64,000 nt of DNA from Pedobacter psychrophilus (GTDB lineage Bacteria > Bacteroidota > Bacteroidia > Sphingobacteriales > Sphingobacteriaceae): assembly GCF_001652725.1 (NCBI RefSeq), contig NZ_LWHJ01000022.1, forward strand, positions 248,001 to 312,000, given 5' to 3'. Position 1 is the first letter of the stretch. The number at the start of each line of letters is the position of its first letter. Below the pieces are notes generated by a model, which was given only the letters and a program-made list of their open reading frames with translations, was not told the origin of the DNA and made no database searches. Positions 46,555 through 56,290 of this stretch are shown here, piece after piece. The translations under genes and the position numbers were made by a program.

Positions 46555-47019
46555 ATGGCATTAAAAGTTGGCGATAAAGCCCCAGATTTTACACTTTTCA
46601 GTTCAGAGTTAAAAGAAGTTTCCTTAAAAGATTTTGCAGGGAAAAAAATAATATTACATTTTTTCCCAATGGCCTTTACAGGTGTTTGTACAACACAACT
46701 TTGTACAATGAGAGATAATTTTGGTTTTTATGAGGGATTAGGAGCACAGGTTTTAGGTATTTCAGTAGATTCTCCTTTTACATTGGCCAAATTTAAAGAA
46801 GAAAATAATTATCAATTTCCTTTATTATCCGATTTTAATAAAGAGGTTTCACAAGCCTACGGGGCTTTTTATAATGAATTTGTTTTCAATTTGAAAGGTG
46901 TTTCTAAAAGAGCGGCATTTGTTATCGATGAAAATCAAAAAATAATCTACGCAGAAGTATTAGAGTCTGCAGGTGATCTTCCTAATTTCAAAGCAATTGA
47001 CGATATTGTCAAATCATAA
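46555..47019 (+). CDS. Peroxiredoxin (AhpC/TSA family)
   Basis: A 154-residue thiol peroxidase reducing peroxides. The peroxidatic cysteine is Cys45 in FPMAFTGVCTTQLC, and Cys50 in the same motif may serve as resolving cysteine, as in BCP/PrxQ-type proteins, though the alignment by eye does not settle the subclass. The arginine motif GVSKRAAFVID lies near 125. It lies between the SDR and floA on the same strand. Confidence 0.9.
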   Translation: MALKVGDKAPDFTLFSSELKEVSLKDFAGKKIILHFFPMAFTGVCTTQLCTMRDNFGFYEGLGAQVLGISVDSPFTLAKFKEENNYQFPLLSDFNKEVSQAYGAFYNEFVFNLKGVSKRAAFVIDENQKIIYAEVLESAGDLPNFKAIDDIVKS

Positions 47020-47033
47020 TTAAAACCTAAAAT

Positions 47034-48017
47034 ATGGATGGCTCTTATAGCATCATTTTTATCATTATCGGCAGCATAGTTGCACTTTTTTTTCTGTTAT
47101 ATGTTTTGCCCGTAAACCTTTGGTTTACTGCACAATTATCGGGTGTTAAAATTAACTTACTCAATTTAGTTTTAATGAGATTGAGAAGAGTTCCACCATC
47201 TTTGGTTGTTAATGCATTAATTACATCAACAAAGGCTGGCCTTAATCTTACATCAAATGAAATTGAAACACATTACTTAGCAGGAGGACATGTTAACAAT
47301 GTTATTAAATCGCTCATATCTGCTGATAAAGCAAATATTCCGTTAGATTTTAAATTAGCTACGGCAATAGATTTAGCAGGTAGAGATGTTTTTGAAGCTG
47401 TTCAGCTATCGGTAAACCCGAGGGTAATTAATACTCCTCCCGTTGCCGCTGTTGCAAAAGATGGTATACAATTAATAGCAAAAGCAAGGGTAACCGTTAG
47501 GGCAAACATTAACCAATTGGTGGGTGGTGCTGGCGAAGAAACAATTTTGGCTAGGGTTGGTGAAGGTATTGTTACTACAATTGGATCTGCAGTTAGCCAC
47601 AAAGAAGTTTTAGAAAACCCAGATAAAATATCTAAAGTAGTTTTATCAAAAGGATTAGATTCTGGTACCGCTTTCGAAATTTTATCCATAGATATTGCTG
47701 ATATTGATATTGGTGATAATATTGGTGCGAAATTACAAACAGATCAGGCAGAAGCTGATTTAAAAGTAGCAAATGCAAAAGCAGAAGAGCGTAGAGCATT
47801 TGCCGTGGCTTACGAACAGGAGATGAGAGCAAAAGCCCAAGATGCAAGAGCAAAGGTAATTGAGGCAGAATCTCAAATTCCTTTGGCCATTGCCGAATCT
47901 TTTAGAAGCGGAAATTTAGGCATTATGGACTATTATAAAATGCAAAATATCCAGGCAGATACAGATATGAGAGAATCTATTTCTAAGCCAACCAACGGAA
48001 ATAAGGATAAAAAATAG
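47034..48017 (+). CDS. floA: Flotillin-like protein FloA
   Basis: A 327-residue membrane-microdomain scaffold of the YqfA/FloA type. An N-terminal hydrophobic segment ([24 protein letters not shown], residues 7-30) is followed by the SPFH-like domain ([39 protein letters not shown]) and a C-terminal helix rich in Ala and Glu ([34 protein letters not shown]). It is the third gene of its operon and is followed by a terminator. Confidence 0.94.
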   Translation: MDGSYSIIFIIIGSIVALFFLLYVLPVNLWFTAQLSGVKINLLNLVLMRLRRVPPSLVVNALITSTKAGLNLTSNEIETHYLAGGHVNNVIKSLISADKANIPLDFKLATAIDLAGRDVFEAVQLSVNPRVINTPPVAAVAKDGIQLIAKARVTVRANINQLVGGAGEETILARVGEGIVTTIGSAVSHKEVLENPDKISKVVLSKGLDSGTAFEILSIDIADIDIGDNIGAKLQTDQAEADLKVANAKAEERRAFAVAYEQEMRAKAQDARAKVIEAESQIPLAIAESFRSGNLGIMDYYKMQNIQADTDMRESISKPTNGNKDKK

Positions 48018-48036
48018 TCGCTTTATTTAATATTAT

Positions 48037-48070
48037 AAAAGCATCCGTTTGTAAACGGGTGCTTTTTTTG
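48037..48070 (+). terminator. Terminator after floA
   Basis: AAAGCATCCGTTT and AAACGGGTGCTTT pair (one T-G pair) around two bases, followed by a T run. Confidence 0.92.
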
Positions 48071-48118
48071 ATACAGATTTTCTTCAGAATTAAATGCTAG
48101 TTTGTAAGAAAATTAGTT

Positions 48119-48823
48119 TTGAAAAAGTTATTGTTTTTTATTGCATTTTCATTGGTATTAGGGAATGTTTCTAATGCGCAAAACATCAATTTCCCAAAAT
48201 CTAGTGATAGGATTTATCAATTTCCTAAAACTGGATTTAACCTCAATACTCAAAAAAATCTAATCATCCCTGCTGCATTAATTTCATATGGATTTTTATC
48301 ATTGACCAATACAGAAACTAAAGAATGGAATTCTGAAATCAGAGCTGAAATTATGGAAGACCATCCAAATTTTCATACAAAGGCTGATAATTATCTTCAA
48401 TTTTCTCCTGCAGCAATCACATTTGCCTTAAAAGCTTCGGGTTTTAAAGGCCAAAACAATATGTGGACATCTGCCAAAATTTATGCGACCTCTAGTTTAT
48501 TAATGGCAGGTACTGTTTTTGCCTTAAAAAGTATTACCGGCGAGCAAAGACCAGATTTTAGTGGTAATAATTCATTTCCTTCCGGACACACAGCTACTGC
48601 ATTTGCGGCTGCAGAGTTTATGCACCAGGAATTTAAAAAATCTTCGGTTTTATTGAGTTATAGTGGTTATGTAGCCGCATCTGCAACTGGTTCACTACGT
48701 ATGTTAAATAACAAACATTATTTAAGCGATGTTTTAGCTGGGGCAGGAATTGGGATTTTAACTACGAAAGGAGCTTATTGGCTAAACAATAAATTTTTCA
48801 ATTCTCATAAACGTAAACGCTAA
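48119..48823 (+). CDS. PAP2 family phosphatase
   Basis: A 234-residue predicted exported acid phosphatase of the PAP2 superfamily. The signal peptide is LKKLLFFIAFSLVLGNVSNAQ-like. The three active-site motifs are KSITGEQRPDF, NSFPSGHTATAF and SLRMLNNKHYLSDVLAGAGIG. The start is a TTG at 48119; no ATG precedes the signal peptide, so either TTG is used or the ATG has mutated. The substrate could be a lipid phosphate such as undecaprenyl pyrophosphate or PGP; this is not visible. Confidence 0.88.
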   Translation: MKKLLFFIAFSLVLGNVSNAQNINFPKSSDRIYQFPKTGFNLNTQKNLIIPAALISYGFLSLTNTETKEWNSEIRAEIMEDHPNFHTKADNYLQFSPAAITFALKASGFKGQNNMWTSAKIYATSSLLMAGTVFALKSITGEQRPDFSGNNSFPSGHTATAFAAAEFMHQEFKKSSVLLSYSGYVAASATGSLRMLNNKHYLSDVLAGAGIGILTTKGAYWLNNKFFNSHKRKR

Positions 48824-48880
48824 AATCTTTTAAAAGAACTTCTACCAAAATTTAATTCATAAAAAGAGTTAGATTTGAAT

Positions 48881-49933
48881 ATGACTATTTTAGAAGATAG
48901 AAATGATGTTCCTTCAAAAAAGAAAATTTTTTACAGCGTAAAAAAACCACTTAAAGAATATCTTCTTAAATACGACCGTGAAATTGAAATTCCAGTTAAA
49001 TACTCAGATATGCTGCGTTTTAATCTTTCAACACCTTTGCTAGATAAAAACGATAAAGACACTTTATGGAAAACTGTTTATTATGATGAGGCTGAAATGG
49101 CCGAATTGTATCCTGGTTTAAAATACATTTACGCTTTGATGAATGCTTCTGGAAGGTTAGAAGTAATGGATCATCTTTCAGTTTCCAGAATAGATTATTG
49201 TTCTTTTGGAAATTCTAAACCATTTAGGGTTCGTATCATAAACCGTCTAAATGACAATTATGATCATTTTTATGTAAAGAGGGCAGATGCTTCAAGAGTT
49301 TACGGTTTAGAATTGGAGCATATTTTATCTCCTAACAGAATCAATTATATTACAGATACAGAAACTTTAATAGAAGAACACATTCCTGGTTTACCAGGTG
49401 ATGTTTTTGTTGATGAATACATCAATGATATTAAATTTAATCAAACCCGCATTAGCAAAGAGTTTGTGAAATTTAATGAACGTTGTTTTGTACGACTTTT
49501 AGGTGACATGCGATCTTATAATTTTGTAGTAGATATTACCCCAGACATAGAAGGTAATCAGTACAGGATAAGGGCAATAGATTTTGATCAGCAATCTTAT
49601 GAAGGCAAATTAAAACTTTATTTACCACAATATTTTAAAGAAAATAACAATCTGGTTTTTTTAGGAATGGAATCCATTAATGAAAAAACTATGAAACAAT
49701 ATCAACAAGAGGAGCGGAGCATCATTAGTCATAGGGTTAAATTGGCTCGCTATCGTTTAAAAGAACTTTTTGAAGCTTCTTTAACTGATGAAATATCACC
49801 AATAGAGAAAACAATAGCCTTAGGAAAAGAATTAGCTATTTACCACAACGACAAAAAATTTAATAAAATTAGGCACATGGGCAGATTGGTAAAAGCTCAT
49901 ATATATTCTTGCTTAGAGAATAAAAAAAATTAA
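48881..49933 (+). CDS. Conserved-looking protein of unknown function
   Basis: A 350-residue soluble protein with no recognised family. It has no signal peptide. Two segments look enzyme-like: FVRLLGDMRSYNFVVDITPD (about 215-235) followed by YRIRAIDFDQQSYEGK (about 240-255). A pattern of Asp-Met-Arg with a hydrophobic strand and then AIDFDQQ recalls the metal-binding Asp of kinase-like phosphotransferases, but this is only an impression. The first ATG of the frame at 48881 is taken as the start (a TTG lies 6 bases upstream). It follows a PAP2 gene by 57 bp and faces the GHL10 gene. Confidence 0.7.
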   Translation: MTILEDRNDVPSKKKIFYSVKKPLKEYLLKYDREIEIPVKYSDMLRFNLSTPLLDKNDKDTLWKTVYYDEAEMAELYPGLKYIYALMNASGRLEVMDHLSVSRIDYCSFGNSKPFRVRIINRLNDNYDHFYVKRADASRVYGLELEHILSPNRINYITDTETLIEEHIPGLPGDVFVDEYINDIKFNQTRISKEFVKFNERCFVRLLGDMRSYNFVVDITPDIEGNQYRIRAIDFDQQSYEGKLKLYLPQYFKENNNLVFLGMESINEKTMKQYQQEERSIISHRVKLARYRLKELFEASLTDEISPIEKTIALGKELAIYHNDKKFNKIRHMGRLVKAHIYSCLENKKN

Positions 49934-49942
49934 TAAACTTAT

Positions 49943-51487
49943 TTAGTTGGTAAAAATATTCTGTTTTAAAGTTATGGTTGCAGCTATTGAAGGCTCACTC
50001 TCATTTTTAACCCTATCCAGTGTAGTAATTACATAATTATAAGTTTTGTTTTTTTCTACAGTTGTATCTTCAAAAGAAGTAATATCTCCATAATATACTT
50101 TTTTAATATTACTAGTCTGAGTAATATCCACTTCCATATCTTTTTCAAAACGATAGATTACAAAGCCATAAGCCCTATCTCCATCTTTAGCTTTTAAAGG
50201 TAATTTCCAGCTTAATAAAACACCCTTATCATCTTGGATAGCTAATAAATTTTGTGGCGGATTTGGTGCAACTGAATCTAACCAAAGCATTAGTGGAGGT
50301 AAAGCAGGATTTTTATAATAGTTATTTGATAAGGTATCGCTTATGCCTAATGGGTTATTAGTTAATGATTTAGAACTAAAGAAAACACTCCCCTGCACTC
50401 TAGGATTATTTCTGTTATATTTAATCTGACGACCTAATTGTTGAGGATTTTTCCAAACCAATTCATTTGTTGCATTAACCTTATAAGCCCCATGTCCAAT
50501 ATACAAATGTCTACCATAAGTATTATTGCTCCACCAATCTACTAAATTGCCGTAGGGTGCCGCCTTAGTTTCAAAAGCCCAATAAATTTGGGGATTTAAA
50601 TAATCTACCCAACCTTCTTTAACCCATTTTCTAGCATCGGCATAAATACCATAATAAGAATCTCCCCCATAACTAATTGAACCTTCTGGGTCTTGGCTTT
50701 TATTTTTCCAAATACCGAAAGGACTCACTCCAAATTTCACGTATTTTTTGTGAGCATGAATACTATCGTTTAATTCTTTAATTAATTCATCAACATTATA
50801 ACGTCTCCAATCTTTAATATCGGCTATGCCATTATTATATTTGTTGAATGTTTCAACATCATTAATATACTGACCTTTAACTGCATAAGGATAGAAATAA
50901 TCATCAAAATGTACTCCATCAATGTCATAATTATCAACTACATTGGTAATTACTTTATTAATATATGTCCTTACCTCTGGTATTCCAGGATTAAAAAGTT
51001 TTTTTCCATCGTATTTAAAAAACCATTCGGGTTTAGTTTTAGTAATGTGATTAAAAACTATCTTAGCTTCATTGCCATCAAAAGTTGCCCGATAGGGATT
51101 AAACCATGCATGTAATTCCATTCCTCTTTTGTGGCATTCTTCTATTGCAAACTGCAAAGGATCGTAAAAAGGATTAGGCGCTTGACCTTGTTTACCGGTT
51201 AAATATTGCGACCAAGGTTCGTCTGTTTTCGCATAAAAAGCATCGGTGGCAGGTCTTATTTGAAACATGATGGCATTAATCCCTTCTTGTTTATGCTTAT
51301 CTAATAAAGTTACAAATTCTTGCTTTTGCTGGGCGGTGGTTAAGCCTTGTTTACTTGGCCAATCAATATTTACAACTGTTGCAACCCACACGCCCCTAAA
51401 CTCTCTTTTAGGAGAATTGATGGTTTGAGCATTAACATTTGCAATTAATGATAAGATTAATGCGTATAAAAAAAAATGTTTTTTCAT
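49943..51487 (-). CDS. GHL10-type glycoside hydrolase lipoprotein-like protein (family 10-related)
   Basis: A 514-residue exported glycosidase of the DUF187/GHL10 group. The signal peptide is MKKHFFLYALILSLIANVNAQ. The TIM barrel opens REFRGVWVATVVNIDWPSK, with QIRPATDAFY, ELHAWFNPYRA and DGVHFDDYFYPY holding probable acid residues; a Fn3-like C-terminal domain (APNPPQNLLAIQDDKGVLLSWKLP) covers about 405-510. Related proteins act on cell-wall or surface glycans, but the substrate is not known. Its C-terminus converges with the preceding plus-strand gene at 9 bp. Confidence 0.9.
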   Translation of the reverse strand: MKKHFFLYALILSLIANVNAQTINSPKREFRGVWVATVVNIDWPSKQGLTTAQQKQEFVTLLDKHKQEGINAIMFQIRPATDAFYAKTDEPWSQYLTGKQGQAPNPFYDPLQFAIEECHKRGMELHAWFNPYRATFDGNEAKIVFNHITKTKPEWFFKYDGKKLFNPGIPEVRTYINKVITNVVDNYDIDGVHFDDYFYPYAVKGQYINDVETFNKYNNGIADIKDWRRYNVDELIKELNDSIHAHKKYVKFGVSPFGIWKNKSQDPEGSISYGGDSYYGIYADARKWVKEGWVDYLNPQIYWAFETKAAPYGNLVDWWSNNTYGRHLYIGHGAYKVNATNELVWKNPQQLGRQIKYNRNNPRVQGSVFFSSKSLTNNPLGISDTLSNNYYKNPALPPLMLWLDSVAPNPPQNLLAIQDDKGVLLSWKLPLKAKDGDRAYGFVIYRFEKDMEVDITQTSNIKKVYYGDITSFEDTTVEKNKTYNYVITTLDRVKNESEPSIAATITLKQNIFTN

Positions 51488-51740
51488 GAATAGAATATCA
51501 ATTTATAATGAAACTGCAAAGATAGTTTTTCTTTGTAGAGGTAATGGTGATGTGTATAGTTGGTAACAGTTTTTTATTTGTGATATTAATATGATAATTG
51601 ATTTATGAGCGTTTTAGAAATATCGGTTTTTAATAAGACATTAAAATTAAATTTTATTACTTTTCAGTAAATTTTATATAATATCGTGATTGAATTATTT
51701 TTATTATCAAAATTTTTAAATTTTACACCAAATAACTAAA

Positions 51741-52642
51741 ATGGAAAATCAAGAACAAAAGAAAAGAGATACTAATAAAATTTATTTTTTGATAGCAGTT
51801 ATCGTTGCATTGCTAGGTACTAATGTTTATTTATACTTTCAAAAAAATAAATCGGACCAGAGAATTGTTACCGTAAGCGATGAAAAAACTGCACTTACTA
51901 CAGAATTAGAAAAACTAGAGACGGAGTTAGAGCAGGCTAATAATTCTACCACAGAACTTTCTACGGATCTTAAAGCGAAAGATGATGAACTAAAAGCAAA
52001 AATCGCTCAATTAAAAATCGCATTAAGTAAAGGAACCTTAACCGCCGGCAACTTTCTAAAGCCAGAGAAGATGTAAAACAATTAAGATATTTTGTAGGCA
52101 AATACACAAACGATATTGACGAATTAACAAAGAGAAATGCAGCTTTAACAGGTGAAAGGGATAGTTTAAAAACTACAGTAAGTAATGTTAAACAATTGGC
52201 TGATAATTTAAGCAGGACTAACGATTCTTTATATACAAAAGTAAAAGCTGGGGCAGCTTTAAAAACCTCTCAGATACAGATTGGTGCTTTCAGAATTAAA
52301 AGCAGTGGAAAAGAAACCGATGTAACAAAGGCAAATACTGCTCAAAAAATTAAAGTGATGTTTACCATAAGTACAAATCCTATTGCAGAAAAAGGAAATC
52401 ATGATATTTACATGAGGGTTTTAGATCCGGCTGGCAATTTAATTATTGGTGAAGGCGGATCATTTAATGCAAACGGCCAGGATTTGCAGTATACTTATAA
52501 AACTGCGGTAGAATTTAATGGAGAAGCTAAAACTTTTACTTTAGATTGGACTAACAGAAATAATTTTGAAATAGGTACTTACTCTGTAATTTTATATGCA
52601 GATGGTTATACAATGGGCAGAAGCTCATTTAATTTGAGATAG
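51741..52642 (+). pseudogene. Coiled-coil membrane-anchored protein, frameshifted
   Basis: Reading from 51741 gives a membrane anchor (IYFLIAVIVALLGTNVYLYF, residues 14-33) and coiled coil (TELEKLETELEQANNSTTEL) to a premature stop at 52074-52076. The next frame carries the coiled coil on (LSKAREDVKQLRYFVGKYTNDIDELTKR) and ends with a beta-rich domain (QIQIGAFRIKSSGKETDV to TMGRSSFNLR). A single restored base near 52040 (ggcaac, for example ggccaac) joins the frames into a protein of about 300 residues. The function is unknown. Either a recent pseudogene or a base-calling error. Confidence 0.82.
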
Positions 52643-52660
52643 CATTATTTTAAAAAACAT

Positions 52661-52702
52661 AAAAAAGCCAATCAGAAATCATATTCTGATTGGCTTTTTT
52701 TT
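52661..52702. terminator. Bidirectional terminator between the coiled-coil gene and mscS
   Basis: AAAAAAGCCAATCAGAA and TTCTGATTGGCTTTTTT form a perfect 17 bp stem with a 6-base loop, with T runs on both strands. It serves the two converging genes. Confidence 0.93.
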
Positions 52703-52715
52703 ATACCATTTAATC

Positions 52716-53858
52716 TTACTCTTTATTTATTCTTATGCCCTCATCATTAAATTTATGATAAAGAGTTCTGGAAGGGAAGGCGAAATCTGCTCCATTATTT
52801 AATATAATTTCCATCACCTTATAATTAATCTCTTCTTTAATTTTCATATAAATGGCATAATCCACAATTTCAATATAATAGAGTACTTGTATGTTTAAGG
52901 ACGAATCTCCAAAAGCATCAAATGTAACCAAGGTGTCCATACTGGTTTCATGGTGTTCATCAATATAGCCTTTAATTTGCTCGGTTATAGTCCTTAATTT
53001 AGCTTCTGATGTTCCATATAAAACGCCCACATTAAATTTTACCCTTCTTAAATTTCTTAATGTTAAGTTTTCTAAAGGGCTATCTATCATTTTTTTATTT
53101 GGGATAATTACTAAAGTTTTATCTAAGGTGCGCACAACAGTACTTCTAAAGCCCACTTTTTCTACCACAGCATCATAGCCGGCAACATGTACCAAATCAC
53201 CCACTATAAAAGGTTTATCCGCAAAAATTGTAAATGAGCCTAATAAGTTTTGCAAGGTATCTTGGGCTGCTAATGCAATAGCCAAGCCTCCAATCCCTAA
53301 ACCAGCAATTATTGTGGCAACGTTTAAATCAAATACGGCACCCATCACAAAGAAAACTCCAAAAATGATGGTAATAATTTTGAAAAGCTCTCTTAAAAAT
53401 GGAACTAATTGGTCATCTGTTTTAGATTCGGTTAAACTCGCTCTATATTCAAAAACGTGGGATACAAAGTCAATTACCCTCAATAAAATTTTAAACGCAG
53501 AATAGATGATTAGGAAAATGAAAATCTTGTCTAAAACATTAATAATGGTTATTGTGTAGACTGATTTGTTAATGGTTCTTTTAAAGATTATCTCGTTTAA
53601 TGGATAATCAAGCTGATTTACGGCTACGTAAAAAACAATAACCATAATAAGAAGCTGTAGCGGGCCAAATAATAACTCAACAAATTTATTAGCCTTACTT
53701 TGTTTTGCGAAGTTTTTAAATAATGTAAAAATTAATTTACTAAGCATCTTAGAAACTATCTTTTTTAAGAACAGACCAAATAAGATAATGCTTATAAATA
53801 ATAAATAATTTTTAATGCTGTTACCTAAAACTATTTGATTAAGAAAGGATGAATCCAT
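52716..53858 (-). CDS. MscS family mechanosensitive ion channel
   Basis: A 380-residue membrane channel that relieves osmotic downshock. Four hydrophobic segments lie in residues 10-190. The pore helix and beta domain are seen as ATIIAGLGIGGLAIALAAQDTLQNLLGSF and FADKPFIVGDLVHVAGYDAVVEKVGFRST (about 185-240). The larger N-terminal region than E. coli MscS (286 residues) places it in the YbdG/MscM-like group by size. It stands alone between terminators. Confidence 0.92.
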   Translation of the reverse strand: MDSSFLNQIVLGNSIKNYLLFISIILFGLFLKKIVSKMLSKLIFTLFKNFAKQSKANKFVELLFGPLQLLIMVIVFYVAVNQLDYPLNEIIFKRTINKSVYTITIINVLDKIFIFLIIYSAFKILLRVIDFVSHVFEYRASLTESKTDDQLVPFLRELFKIITIIFGVFFVMGAVFDLNVATIIAGLGIGGLAIALAAQDTLQNLLGSFTIFADKPFIVGDLVHVAGYDAVVEKVGFRSTVVRTLDKTLVIIPNKKMIDSPLENLTLRNLRRVKFNVGVLYGTSEAKLRTITEQIKGYIDEHHETSMDTLVTFDAFGDSSLNIQVLYYIEIVDYAIYMKIKEEINYKVMEIILNNGADFAFPSRTLYHKFNDEGIRINKE

Positions 53859-53900
53859 AATTAAATTGTTATGTTCTAATTTATTTAAAAATCATTAAAC

Positions 53901-53934
53901 AAAAAAACCTCCCGAGGATAATCGGAAGGCTTTT
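53901..53934 (-). terminator. Terminator after rplS
   Basis: ACCTCCCGA and TCGGAAGGC pair imperfectly around ggataa, with a T run on the minus strand. It lies 20 bp after the rplS stop. Confidence 0.8.
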
Positions 53935-53952
53935 GAAAATATTTTGATTTTA

Positions 53953-54300
53953 TTAAACTCTTTTAGATTTAATACGAGCAGCTTTTCCGGTAAGTTCACG
54001 TAAGTAAAACAATTTTGCTCTTCTTACTTTACCAACACTATTCACATCTATTTTTGCAATGTTTGGAGAGTTGAAAGGAAAAATACGTTCAACACCAATA
54101 CCGTTAGACATTTTACGAACTGTAAAAGTTTCGGTAGCGTTTTGACTATTTCTTTGAATTACAACACCTTGGTAAAGCTGAATACGCTCTTTAACACCCT
54201 CTTTAATTTTATAATGTACAGTAATAGTATCTCCAGCCTTAAATGAAGGGTGAGATGGTTTTGCGATGGTTTGTTCTTCTACAAATTTTACTAAATCCAT
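53953..54300 (-). CDS. rplS: 50S ribosomal protein L19
   Basis: A 115-residue ribosomal protein at the 30S-50S interface. It shows [58 protein letters not shown] and the basic C-terminus [19 protein letters not shown]. It is last in the rimM-trmD-rplS group, 139 bp after trmD. Confidence 0.98.
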   Translation of the reverse strand: MDLVKFVEEQTIAKPSHPSFKAGDTITVHYKIKEGVKERIQLYQGVVIQRNSQNATETFTVRKMSNGIGVERIFPFNSPNIAKIDVNSVGKVRRAKLFYLRELTGKAARIKSKRV

Positions 54301-54439
54301 GATTTCTTGAGATTTAAACGATAAAAAAATGATTATCGTTCCTTAAATTTCGGAGTGCAATATTAGGGAATAATTTTTACAAATGAAAGTCAAATTTGAA
54401 AATTATAAAAATCTTATAAATATTTTTTCTCAGGAGCTA

Positions 54440-55114
54440 TTATTCTAATAAATCTGGTCTTCGATCCTGCGTTCTTTTTAATGCTTCATCATGCCGCCAG
54501 ATTTCAATTTTTGCCTGGTCGCCGCTCAATAAAATATCAGGAACTTTATGTCCATTCCAATCTGCAGGGCGAGTGTAAACAGGTGCATCCAATAAATCAT
54601 CCTGAAAAGAATCCGAAAGGGCAGAAGTTTCATCGTTTAAAACGCCAGGAATCAATCTTACAACAGCATCAACAACAATTGCTGAGGGTAATTCGCCTCC
54701 AGAAAGCACATAATCTCCTACAGAAATCTCTTTGGTAACAAAAATATCTCTAATGCGCTGGTCAATTCCTTTATAATGCCCGCAAAGTATAATCACATTT
54801 GTTAAGCCCGAAAGCTGATTTGCCATGGCTTGGTTTAAAGTTTTCCCATCAGGCGACATGAAAATAACCTCATCATAATCTCTCTCACTCTTCAGTTTTT
54901 CAATACAGGCTGCAAAAGGAGCAATCTGCATTACCATTCCACTGCCACCACCGTAAGGATAATCATCTACGCTGCGTTGCTTTTGTGTAGAGTATTCTCG
55001 TAAATTATGGACAACAATTTCTGCAATACCTTTTTTTTGCGCCCGTTGCAAAATTGAATGTGCAAAAGGACTTTCTAACAAGCCAGGTAAAACAGTAATG
55101 ATATCGAAACGCAT
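54440..55114 (-). CDS. trmD: tRNA (guanine-N1)-methyltransferase
   Basis: A 224-residue SPOUT methyltransferase that makes m1G37 in tRNA using AdoMet. The N-terminus [15 protein letters not shown], the [14 protein letters not shown] substrate loop, the trefoil-knot cofactor region [12 protein letters not shown] and [20 protein letters not shown] are all present. Upstream, 258 bp that include a GCGTTA element separate it from rimM. Confidence 0.98.
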   Translation of the reverse strand: MRFDIITVLPGLLESPFAHSILQRAQKKGIAEIVVHNLREYSTQKQRSVDDYPYGGGSGMVMQIAPFAACIEKLKSERDYDEVIFMSPDGKTLNQAMANQLSGLTNVIILCGHYKGIDQRIRDIFVTKEISVGDYVLSGGELPSAIVVDAVVRLIPGVLNDETSALSDSFQDDLLDAPVYTRPADWNGHKVPDILLSGDQAKIEIWRHDEALKRTQDRRPDLLE

Positions 55115-55168
55115 TTTATTTTATGAATTTATTTGTTGATGAGTAATTATTATTCGTAATTTAATATT

Positions 55169-55264
55169 TGGACGTTCCCCAAGCTTCGCAAGGGTCGGTC
55201 CGCCAGCTGGCGGATATAGTTTTTTGTGAAAAATAAAAAAGCTGCCGCTTCAATCCCTAACGTA
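55169..55264 (-). repeat. Dispersed GCGTTA...AACGCC element, copy 4, carrying a nested palindrome
   Basis: On the minus strand it starts ACGTTAGGGATTGAAGCGGC, has the TTTTTT/AAAAAA hairpin and ends GGGGAACGTCC. The outer pair is ACGTT with AACGT rather than GCGTT with AACGC. A perfect 16 bp palindrome TCCGCCAGCTGGCGGA (55199-55214) is inserted in the 3' half, so this copy is longer. Confidence 0.8.
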
Positions 55265-55372
55265 AAACCTATAATGATAAATAAATTTCTGAATCTTGAT
55301 TTACAAGATTTTAGATTAATAGGATTTGGGACTTATTATAAATTTAATATCTAAATGCTAATTGTAACCTAT

Positions 55373-55891
55373 CTAATCCAAGTATAATTCCAATAAACCA
55401 TCTGGTAAATCAAGCTTCATTAATTTCTTTTTCATATCTATATCTAAAATAAAAGCTTCATTTAAAGGAATCAAAATATCTTTTTCTTGATAATGAATGG
55501 TAGCCAAAAACTGTTGTGGAAATTCTTGTACTTCTAAAATCTCTCCTATTTTCCCTTTCTGCAAATCCTCGGCTGTAAAGCCAATTAAATCTGAATAAAA
55601 AAAAGCTCCTTTTTCACGCTTAGGTTTTAGCCTATTTGGTAAAAATATTTTCTTTTTAGTGAGCAATTGCGCTTTTTCAATATGATCAATATCCTCAAAA
55701 TTGAAATAGCCAATTTGCGGCATAGGGATCTTAAAATTATCTACAAAATAAGGCACTAGTTTTTTATTTATCTCAATAAACACAGATTTAATCTTCAGTT
55801 TTTCAGGTTCATCAAAAGTAAAGGAAACCTGAACCTCACCTTTTAAACCACGTGTTTTAGTGATGTAACCAATCTCAAAATAATTATCCAT
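55373..55891 (-). CDS. rimM: Ribosome maturation factor RimM
   Basis: A 172-residue 16S rRNA processing factor that binds S19. The N-terminal barrel is FEIGYITKTRGLKGEVQVSFTFDEPE; the PRC-barrel C-terminal half includes YSDLIGFTAEDLQKGKIGEILE and a terminal DIDMKKKLMKLDLPDGLLELY. It precedes trmD. rpsP, which often precedes rimM, is not here; instead a toxin-antitoxin pair lies 22 bp upstream. Confidence 0.95.
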   Translation of the reverse strand: MDNYFEIGYITKTRGLKGEVQVSFTFDEPEKLKIKSVFIEINKKLVPYFVDNFKIPMPQIGYFNFEDIDHIEKAQLLTKKKIFLPNRLKPKREKGAFFYSDLIGFTAEDLQKGKIGEILEVQEFPQQFLATIHYQEKDILIPLNEAFILDIDMKKKLMKLDLPDGLLELYLD

Positions 55892-55913
55892 TTTATAAGA
55901 AGAGGTAATAGAA

Positions 55914-56285
55914 TTATTGATGAGGGTTTAGTATTTGCAACTTATTAATTCCTTTAAAATCCTCAATATTTCTAGTAATCAAAATCAAATTATTAATTAT
56001 AGCTGTTGCCGCAATAATTGCATCTGGTAGCTTTGTTTTATAAAGTTGCCTAATTTCTATAGTTTTATCAACAATTGAAGTATCTATATTACTGTAAACG
56101 TTAGAAAAATTTACAAAATCAGTTAATATATTTCTCTCTTTTTCAGAGATTTTGGTACTGGCAAAAAGTTCTATTTGGGTAATAACAGATAGATTTGGCT
56201 GTATTTCAAAAAGTAAATTTTTAGATTTTTCTGGTAATTTAGAATTACAAAAATCTATAACTGTATTGGTATCTAATAAATACAT
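55914..56285 (-). CDS. vapC: PIN-domain toxin, VapC-like
   Basis: A 123-residue PIN ribonuclease. The acidic active-site residues are in YLLDTNTVIDF (Asp5-type position), IELFASTK (Glu), and KLPDAIIAATAIIN (Asp), with ILITRNIEDF near the end. The start is the ATG at 56285; an in-frame TTG precedes it. It lies 5 bp after the antitoxin gene, the standard order for such pairs. The RNA target is not predictable. Confidence 0.92.
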   Translation of the reverse strand: MYLLDTNTVIDFCNSKLPEKSKNLLFEIQPNLSVITQIELFASTKISEKERNILTDFVNFSNVYSNIDTSIVDKTIEIRQLYKTKLPDAIIAATAIINNLILITRNIEDFKGINKLQILNPHQ

Positions 56286-56290
56286 CAATT

